54,708 nucleotides of DNA from contig NW_019775380.1 in NCBI RefSeq assembly GCF_001039355.2, positions 1,098,330 through 1,153,037 of the forward strand, read 5' to 3'. The notes beneath the pieces are model-generated. The model saw only the letters and a program-made list of their open reading frames with translations, did no database searches and was not told where the DNA came from. Positions 47,710-54,708 of this stretch are shown here, piece after piece. Numbering within the stretch: position 1 is the first letter of the stretch; every line of letters begins with the position of its first letter. The stretch is from Lingula anatina. Lineage: Eukaryota; Brachiopoda; Lingulata; Lingulida; Lingulidae. The position numbers and the translations under genes are program-made.

Positions 47710-47880
47710 CTAGAGTTCAATTCAGGTTTCCTTTCTCTGCCGTAGTCAAACTTCAACCTGCTGCTGCCGTGCCATTTGCATGACCTCGCTCCATGACCTT
47801 CGTGTCGTAGGCAAGTCCTTGAACCCTTGACCTTTACCCTACATTTGCTCTGTTACGATTAGATGTTTTCTCCGTAGTGC
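47710..47880 (-). promoter_or_regulatory. Probable 5' UTR exon and promoter of the 891-aa gene
   Basis: A minus-strand donor (ACTCTAG followed by gtatct) at 47709 pairs well with the acceptor at 46639. The sequence above it is richer in CG than its flanks. The upper border is a guess. Confidence 0.4.
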
Positions 47881-48974
47881 GATCGTTACATTGCCAGATA
47901 TTAAATCGATTAATGTATAACTTTTACTGAATCATTTTTTAAAGCTGAAATACATGGAATTGAGACTAGATACTGTATCAGTTAAGGGGCCTGTATACCT
48001 ACCGTGTTGTTGACCGCTGATTGACTTGCCCAGGTATCTCGAAGACGAGTTACTTTTAGGTTATTTAGGGTCAGTGCTTTCAGCCCTGCACTGTTATGTA
48101 GTTCACGCGCGGTTAACAGGACAGGTTATTTAACCATCCAGGTTTCGCTATATATAAACACTGGAACCGACTGCATGGAAAGCACTTCCCCTTTGTTCAC
48201 ACTTAATTGGGTCGAATCTTAGCGGTTTAACCTACCTCACGCACACACTGATCATGACGGATGACGATTGCCCTAGATATACTTATCTAACTTGTTAATT
48301 CTTGATTAGGCTCAATATTAAACAATGGCCTTTCACTCCAGGTACATTGTACTTGGATGTAAAAATGTGTGAATTTAACAACGTTAGTTGTAAAAATTTG
48401 CAGAGAACTTATTAAAACAGAGAAGCATTTGTTAAATTCAGTATATTGCCTACTTGTAAATATAGGTGTAAAACCTGTCATTTCACAAACGATACATATG
48501 GGGGATATGGTAAGTAATGCGGGTAAGTCAGCCTAACGCAAATGCTCAGGGTCATATAACAATGTTTACTTCTTTTTTTTTTTTTCAATAAAAAAAAATG
48601 TTTACTTCTTTTGTAGGCCTTTTATATATACTGGTATAACACCAAGTTTACATTTTGTACAGCAGTATGGAATCAATTCTTTTAGATGGCATTGGCCCCA
48701 TTTATGTAAATTATATGTGCCAATTAAAGCATTATGTCATCATTTGATATGTTTCAAAGCTGTCATATCTGGGACATTCTAGACTAATCTCATTTTTCCT
48801 AAAAAAAAAAAAAAAAAAAAAAATTGGTGGTGGCTACTGGCTGGTCACTTACAACTGTGCACCATGCTCGCCACATGCTTCATACCTACCAACTTTGACA
48901 ATTGCCAAAGAGATTGCCTCACACGCCCTATGTCTACCAACCCAGCACAAACACACACATACCAAAAAATTTAA

Positions 48975-49927
48975 GGGATAACAACTGTTCATTTTGGCAA
49001 AAAAAAAAAAAAAAAGAATTTTCCTGGGTAAACAGCAATTGTCCCATACTTACCAATGGATAATTAATCCATTTCGACATTCAAAGTTAGGGTGCTTTCC
49101 CAGAGATTTAGATCGATCTAAAGATTAAGTTTTAGATCGACCTAACTCCCTGGGGGTTCACGCTAAATTGCAGTCAGCCGAGCGGGCACCATAGTTAATT
49201 ACACCCTTACATCTTTTAGTAGGCGGGACAGACGCTTAAGCCGGCCAAGCTGACAATAATCTAGTGAGACTCCCCACAGGGATAGATCCATCTATAAAAT
49301 CTATGGAAATGGGGTGTTAATTCCTGTTTTTTTTTAAAGTTATTTTGTAATAATCTCTTACGAGATTAATACAAAGTATAGCCATCAATGGAGGTCACGT
49401 GGTCAGATGCCATGCACATATTTCATATTAATTACTGTAACTGCTGTTTTTTTGGTAAAATTAAATGTTATATTTCTATGCGTTGTTTACAGTGTATTTA
49501 TTGTGAAATGTAGATCTCATACGAAGAGTTATCTCTTTAAATATATGAAATAAAAATAAAAAACGTTGCCTCATTTAATTACGAAATTAAAGGCATAATA
49601 ACTCTTTGTATGAGACCTATATTTCACAATAAAAACCTTGTGAATAACTAATAGAAATATAATATATTCTGTTTTACCACAAAAACAGCAGTTATAGCTT
49701 TTATTCTGATATTTGAACTTGTCTTTAGACCACGCGACCTCCATTGATGTCTATACGTTGTTAAAATCTCTTAAGAGATTTTAACAAAAAACCAAACTTT
49801 TTAGAAAAAAACCAGGGACTAACTTTGAATGTAAAAATGGATTCATTAACCATTGCTAAGTATGGGAAAATTGTTGTTTACTCCAGGAAAATTCATTTTT
49901 TGGCCGAAACGAAGAGTTATTATTGTT
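48975..49927. mobile_element. Large palindromic element with a nested MITE in one arm
   Basis: The two arms (about 48975-49540 and 49590-49927) are inverted copies: for instance CCCATACTTACCAATGG on the left matches the inverse of CCATTGCTAAGTATGGG on the right, and ATCAATGGAGGTC matches GACCTCCATTGAT. The centre is near 49555. TTAA occurs at both borders (48971-48974, 49928-49931), which may be its target duplication. The left arm is longer because a 227-bp MITE (49090-49316) sits in it. No coding capacity. Confidence 0.8.
49090..49316 (+). mobile_element. Hairpin MITE, family A copy 3, nested in a palindrome
   Basis: Same family as the elements at 8410 and 32952. It is flanked by TTA on both sides (49087-49089 and 49317-49319). 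The intact opposite arm of the host palindrome, which reads AAAGTTAGTCCCTGG in the corresponding direction, shows the empty site directly, confirming the element borders and a 3-bp TTA duplication. Confidence 0.9.
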
Positions 49928-50075
49928 TTAACTGTTTTTAATGCTTTGGAAAGAAATGCCACTTTTTTATTGGCCAAGCAATAAGTAAGATTTTTGTTGC
50001 TTTAACATTTAAACATAATGAAATATGATGTTGGTTTTCAGTAATCAAATCCCAGCCAATGGCATAGATACCTAA

Positions 50076-50321
50076 GGAACCATTCCCACAGATATTTGGA
50101 TCGATCTACCTCCCTGGAGAGTCTCACTTAATTGCTATCAACCTAACCGACTTAAATGTCTGCATCGCCTAATAAAGCGGTTAGGGGGTAATTATCTTTA
50201 CTCTTGCTGATTCGGTAGGCATGACAGACATTTAAGCTGGATATGTTGTTAGCAATCAAGTGAGACTCCCCAGGGAGTTAGACCAATCCAGATGGATCGA
50301 TGTAGGGATGGGAACCCAGTC
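50076..50321. mobile_element. Hairpin MITE, family B copy 2
   Basis: Left end GGAACCATTCCCACAGATAT, right end GGATGGGAACCCAGT. TAA lies on both sides (50073-50075 and 50322-50324). The body is a long hairpin in which TCACTTAATTGCTATCAACC pairs with the region near 50250-50266. It shares ends with the element at 31240 and GATCGATC/CTCCCTGG-type motifs with family A, so the two groups look like subfamilies. Confidence 0.8.
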
Positions 50322-50429
50322 TAAGAGATGGAATCCCTCTGGGTGAGCTACTCATGGCAATGTGGCAAAGTGGGGTTATATGCAATGGGTATCCATGGAG
50401 ACCATTTAGTCTTAATTCAAAAGATGAAC

Positions 50430-50435
50430 TTTATT
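50430..50435 (-). terminator. Candidate AATAAA polyadenylation signal for MRPL50
   Basis: AATAAA on the minus strand about 190 bp beyond the MRPL50 stop codon. Confidence 0.45.
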
Positions 50436-50623
50436 TGGCATGGGATTTTAACAGAAAATAATAACAATATTATTAACTTTTCCCCCTCAAAGTTAAGTTT
50501 ACTGTTTATGATTCCAGTGCTCAGTTTCAATGTCAATGATCTACATGCTATATACAGCATGTACTATGAACAATGATGAGTTTTAACTTATTTGTGTAAT
50601 TTTCGTCAACTAAGGCCAGGCTG

Positions 50624-51654
50624 CTAAGGTGTGTAAAAATATGGTTGCTTTGGCTTCCATTTATATCCTTTATACTTCTTCCTGTATTTAATGCTAGTAA
50701 CAATAGTGTCTCTTCCAGGAAAAGCAGATATGCCTCCAAATTTTGTGTCAGTCTCTGGATGAAATCGTTTCGGTTCTAGTTGAATATGGAGATTCCTTGG
50801 CAGATCCAGTTTGGCCAAGTCCTCATAAGCAGTAGTGTCTCTGACAGGAGTAAGAAAAAAATCGAGGACATCTGCCCCTGTATTCATATCATGCAGACTT
50901 GTGTTTGAGATGGTATGTCCGAATTCTTCTTCACACTTTGTCAACACCTGTCATAATGAAAGATAAATGGAAGAGTCTCAATGTTCAGAATTAATATATT
51001 TAAAAGAATTATTTTTACACTTTTAACATTATAAAGGTGAAACTACATTGATGAAAAGGGGTTCAACTTACCAAAAACTGCAATCTTTAGCTAAAATCTC
51101 AGAGATCCCTGAGTGATTAAAATTCTCTAAAACAATAAAGACTGTGATACTTATCTGATCAATGGTATGACAGGGGCGGACCCAGGATTATTTGAAGGGG
51201 GGGGGTCAATTTTTCAGGAGTGACAGGCCTCAAATGCAAAGCTGACCCTCGGCCCCCTTGGAGTGTTTTGGAGAGAAACAGTGCCATTGGAGCAGTTAAG
51301 AACTATAAATCAGCTAGCCAAAATTCTAATTCCAAGAGGGGATATATTAGTGTGACTTTTTTTCAGAAACCAAAGGGGGGTCAGGACCCCCCTGACCCCC
51401 CCTCTAAATCCACCACTGTATCAATTGCTCAATGCATTACTGAGTCCATGATGAGTGGAATTCCTTGGGAACCACTTGATTTACATATAACCCAAGCTTA
51501 AATAAAGGGGTACCTTGAATTTAAGCAATGGGTCTGTGAGTGGCTTTTCTGTCCAATCAGAGGAATCCCCATATACTTCTTTCACCAAAGTCTCCAGTCT
51601 TTCTCTGACATTTTTTGGTGGAGAATAGCCTCTGTTTGTTGATGTTGAACTGAA

Positions 51655-51686
<32 letters not shown>

Positions 51687-52797
51687 TAATAATAATAATA
51701 ATAAATAAATCATAAATACAGACTAACAGTAATGCATTGGTTTGGATTTTTTTCAATGCTTAAAAACTTGCAACCTTAACAATTACAAGATATAAAGTGA
51801 TATAATTTAACTGGCAATTTATTTATTTAATTAGCTTTTTTCTATTTAAATAATTTCTTAGAGGGGGAGGGGCTTTATTTTCCATAATATGTAACAGATT
51901 GAAAGAATGTTCATTAAAATTGAATATAATCAACAAACTGATTTTTCAAACAAACATATATCTGTTAACAGAGAAATTAAATAAGATTCAGATCTCAATG
52001 CAAAGCAAAATCTTCAAAACAATTTTCTTCAAATGAATGTCCCTTACCTTTTTCCTTGCAGAGACTGAAACATGTTATGTGTGCTTATTCCATCATGTAT
52101 AAAATTTTTAGCCCTTTTCTTGGCTTCTTCTTTGTCCTGTATCAAGGGGACTTTCCACTTTTGTGTCTCATCTTCTTTCTTTTCTGAATCCTCAGCAGTT
52201 TTATTGGCGAGATTCCATATTCTCCATGTTGACCGTCCTCTACATGGATATACTGAACTATTGTGCTTAAATTAAAAAAAAGACTAATAATAATTTTAAA
52301 CCTGACTGACAACAGTACACTTCAGTCAACATTATCACATGGCCAGTTTGTGCTCTTTCTGGAAGAACCCAAATTCCAACTTCAGTTATTTTTTATGTTT
52401 TAAGCGCAGAAAATGACTATTTTTACATAACAACACTTATGGGACCACAGATATAACGGACGTGCCTGGGACTACCGTCAACTTTTGTGTGAATGACAAT
52501 TTCGACCTTTGACTAGCACTAGTTAAAACTCTATCATTAGCTTGGCAACAAACAACGAATCCTTAAACACTAACAGAAGTGACTACTGATTAACGTTGAT
52601 ATTTGATGTCACAAACACTGGAAGTAGAAATTGAATTAACGTTAATGTAACGTGTAGTTTCATAAATGCAGGTCAATTTTTACTATGAAGCTGTAGGAGT
52701 GATATTGGAGCAAAGCATGAGGTTTTTGAACTTCGTGTTTAGATTTTTGTACACTTACCACAGAAACCAAAATTCGATGGAGAGTAGTGGACAGCAT
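50624..52797 (-). CDS. MRPL50: Mitochondrial ribosomal protein L50 (mL50), complete, 4 exons, 238 aa
   Basis: Exons 5' to 3': 52797-52759, 52265-52048, 51649-51514, 50947-50624 (TAG). Phases agree. The N-terminus (MLSTTLHRILVSV then Arg-rich sequence) is consistent with a mitochondrial targeting peptide. The conserved body is RGYSPPKNVRERLETLVKEV, DPLLKFK, EEEFGHTISNTSLHDM, VLDFFLTPVRD and LAKLDLPRNLHIQLEP, which aligns in order with vertebrate MRPL50, an animal-specific protein of the mitochondrial large subunit. Vertebrate forms end soon after the LPPNL segment at about 158 residues, so this one is longer, with an extra central linker and a basic, aromatic C-terminal tail of about 48 residues. 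It is head-to-head with TUBD1. Confidence 0.9.
51171..51419. mobile_element. Short hAT-like non-autonomous element
   Basis: Begins CAGGGGCGGACCCAGGATTA plus a G-run and ends with C-runs and CTCTAAATCCACCACTG, an imperfect inverted repeat of the CAGGGGCGGATCCAGG type I associate with hAT elements. No clear 8-bp target duplication is left. It lies in the MRPL50 intron 50948-51513. Confidence 0.55.
51655..51710. repeat. (TAA)n microsatellite directly at a 3' splice site
   Basis: On the gene strand this is a TTA run leading into TTATTTTCAG, the acceptor of MRPL50 exon 51649-51514. Confidence 0.95.
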
Positions 52798-52939
52798 TAC
52801 GATGCTCACGTTTTCCGGGCACACGGAAATGTCTGACTACGCATGCGGGACGTACTATATCTTAGACTTCCGGATTTTATAAGAAACATTGCGGGAAGTA
52901 TGAAGGCGAATAGCTGTTAACCATAACTTTTCCAGCTAG
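52798..52939. promoter_or_regulatory. Divergent promoter of MRPL50 (-) and TUBD1 (+)
   Basis: The MRPL50 start codon (52797) and a probable TUBD1 5' UTR donor (CAGCTAG followed by gtaggt, exon end 52939) are only about 140 bp apart. Between them are an NRF1-like TACGCATGCGGG (GCATGC at 52841-52846) and two ETS-type sites, ACTTCCGG (52866-52873) and CGGGAAGT (52892-52899). Such sites are typical of promoters of nuclear genes for mitochondrial proteins. No TATA box is needed for this promoter type. Transcription starts are inferred. Confidence 0.6.
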
Positions 52940-53365
52940 GTAGGTTTTGGTTGAATATGAATATAATGCTAAGAGATATAAACCACATTTGCGACCTGAT
53001 CCTCTTGTAGTTTGATTATATAAATCATTTAGCAATAAGTTAAGATACATACAGTAGGTATCTCTCTAAATTTTACGACAGAGCTTAGCATTTGCATTAC
53101 ACATTGTAGTTGTACTATGTGAGTCACTATAGCACAGTAGGAGCCACCTGTCTTTTGTAATGCAAGGGACTTGATTCTTTTTGTACAGATAGCCACATAT
53201 CTGAGAATGGATAAACCGTTTTAATACTAAAGGTAACTCCTATAGATCAAAATACTTATATTTTAATGACATGTACAGTAGGGTCCATACAATCATACAT
53301 GATTTTCTTTTTCTAATTAAGTTAGTGCATTGCAATTTTTTCCCCAGATAATTATCTAATTTCAG
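52940..53365 (+). other. Probable 5' UTR intron of TUBD1
   Basis: Runs from the donor at 52940 to an acceptor (ctaatttcag) before 53366, with the ATG at 53382. The content is AT-rich and shows nothing else. Confidence 0.45.
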
Positions 53366-53381
53366 TAGTGAACAGGCTGTC

Positions 53382-54685
53382 ATGCCTCTTGTGACCCTCC
53401 AGTTAGGACAATGTGGGAACCAGATAGGAGGTCAGCTGTTTTCAACTATAATTGAAGATGCAGACTGCAAACATACAGGTTAAACAGCATTCTGTGTTCT
53501 CAACAAATCATTCATGTTTTTCATCTTTTTTCAATGTGCTTTTTAATATCAAAATGTCATTTACTTGTGGTAAGCATATATAATTTTTTAAATACATACA
53601 CAGTTTGCTGTATATTTATTCATTCATTTATTTATTGCACTCTTTAGGTGTAACCAAGAAAGAGAATGACAACTACTTGGAGGCAGTCAACGAAAGGTTC
53701 TTCGTGGAAGACAAACATGGAAAATTGGAAGCAAGGGCTGTGATGGTTGACATGGAAACAAAAGCAATTTCCAAGACAAGACTAGATGCCAAGAAGAGTG
53801 GGAAATGGCATTACCCTGACAAGCAACAGTTCTGCCAAAAGAAAGGTTCAGGGAACAATTGGGCTCACGGGTTTTGTGCACATGGACCTAAAGCTCATGA
53901 CGATATCATGGCTCTTGTGCAGTCAGAGGTCGAGAAATGTGACCACTTTGATGGTTTCCTGACTCTGATGAGCTTAGCTGGAGGGACAGGTTCTGGTGTC
54001 GGTGCTTACATCACACAGTGTCTCAGGGATGAATATCCACATTCTTTTATCATGAACCAAGTTGTATGGCCGTACAACACAGGAGAGGTCATTGTGCAGA
54101 ATTACAATGCGTTGTTGACATTGTCGCAGCTCTACCTCTACTCTGATGCATTGCTTATCATGGAGAATGATAAGATTCAGAAAATCTGTTCACAGTTGCT
54201 GAATATTAAACACATTTCATTCCAAGATATGAATACAGTAATTGCTCATAAACTGGCTAGTTTTCTTCAACCCACAGTTAGAACAGAAGGCAGTCACACT
54301 AGGCAGAACAGACTAGGTATATTTTATTGACATTTTCAGGGATTTCATGATTTTTGTTCCTTTTGGTAAAAGTATTTGGTTCAGTTGACATCACTTTTTT
54401 GTACTACTCACAGTTTGCTACCATTATATTCTTGCTGCAGTGATACTGAAAGACAAACTCTCATTATTTTCGGCATGTTCAGTGTTGCTGGTTTAACAGT
54501 TCCCCATGTTTTATTTTCAGGTGACATGCTGGAACACCTAGTTGCCCACCCAGATTACAAGTTGCTGAGCTTGCTCAATATCCCCCAGATGTCAGAGGCA
54601 GCATTGCAGTACAGCGCATACCAGTGGCCCGGGCTTCTGAAACATCTTAGACAGATGCTCATTGCAAATGCACCCATGGAAGAGG
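53382..54685 (+). CDS. TUBD1: Delta-tubulin, first three coding exons (about 310 codons), truncated by the window end
   Basis: Exons 53382-53478, 53648-54316 and 54521-54685, in phase. The start [20 protein letters not shown] is the conserved tubulin N-terminus. The GTP-binding signature AGGTGSGVG is at about residues 143-151. [35 protein letters not shown] and [18 protein letters not shown] identify delta- rather than alpha-, beta- or gamma-tubulin. Delta-tubulin is needed for triplet microtubules of centrioles and basal bodies, so its presence implies centriole-based cilia or flagella. About 140 C-terminal residues lie beyond the window. The last visible donor is gtttgt at 54686. Confidence 0.96.
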
Positions 54686-54708
54686 GTTTGTGTAGCTTTT
54701 TTTTTTTT

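Larger units (their letters stand above)
46639..50623. other. 5' region of the 891-aa gene and 3' flank of MRPL50
   Basis: The 5' UTR intron of the 891-aa gene probably runs 46639-47709. A hairpin-rich patch lies at 47320-47425 (a perfect ATGATCAC-T-GTGATCAT at 47407-47423). Beyond are foldback elements at 48975-49927 and 50076-50321 and A-runs near 48801-48823 and 49000-49016. No coding exon seen on either strand. Confidence 0.6.

Overview
This is eukaryotic, intron-rich, AT-rich nuclear DNA. It has GT-AG introns, many microsatellites and small foldback transposons. The genes are animal ones: a TRPM channel, delta-tubulin, mitochondrial ribosomal protein L50 and YDJC. Their organisation and the repeat content suggest a marine invertebrate, perhaps an echinoderm or another invertebrate deuterostome, or a lophotrochozoan. 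The phylum cannot be fixed from this window. Exon borders were read by eye from splice sites, reading-frame continuity and family similarity.

Layout. (1) 271-20042, minus strand: 18 exons (952 codons, frame kept throughout) of a TRPM channel of the TRPM1/3/6/7 type, from the N-terminal homology region to transmembrane segment S4. The pore and C-terminus lie beyond the left edge. (2) 20203-28028, minus: six exons of a gene I cannot name. It has a Dpy-30-like patch, a 313-codon Lys/Asp/Glu/Ser-rich exon and the first helix of a RhoGEF (DH) domain, then stops. A single 'n' lies between it and the first visible TRPM exon, so an assembly join is likely there. (3) 28029-35235: repeats and probable promoters. 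(4) 35236-38855, plus: a complete ten-exon, 356-residue divergent protein kinase. (5) 40365-42534, minus: complete five-exon YDJC carbohydrate deacetylase (299 residues). (6) 43956-46631, minus: intact single coding exon for an 891-residue unrecognised, probably nuclear protein. (7) 46639-50623: noncoding, with nested foldback transposons. (8) 50624-52797, minus: complete four-exon MRPL50 (238 residues). (9) 53382-54685, plus: first three coding exons of delta-tubulin TUBD1, running off the right edge. MRPL50 and TUBD1 appear to share a compact divergent promoter.

The genes do not form one pathway. TUBD1 is a basal-body/centriole gene, and the kinase promoter carries an RFX-type X-box-like site, so a ciliary link between these two is possible but only inferred. 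The clearest unusual material is the mobile-element record: five copies of one hairpin MITE family, several elements flanked by TTAA, one MITE nested in the arm of another palindrome with its TTA target duplication still readable, and one MITE inserted into a tandem array. No CRISPR array, rRNA, tRNA or viral gene was seen.
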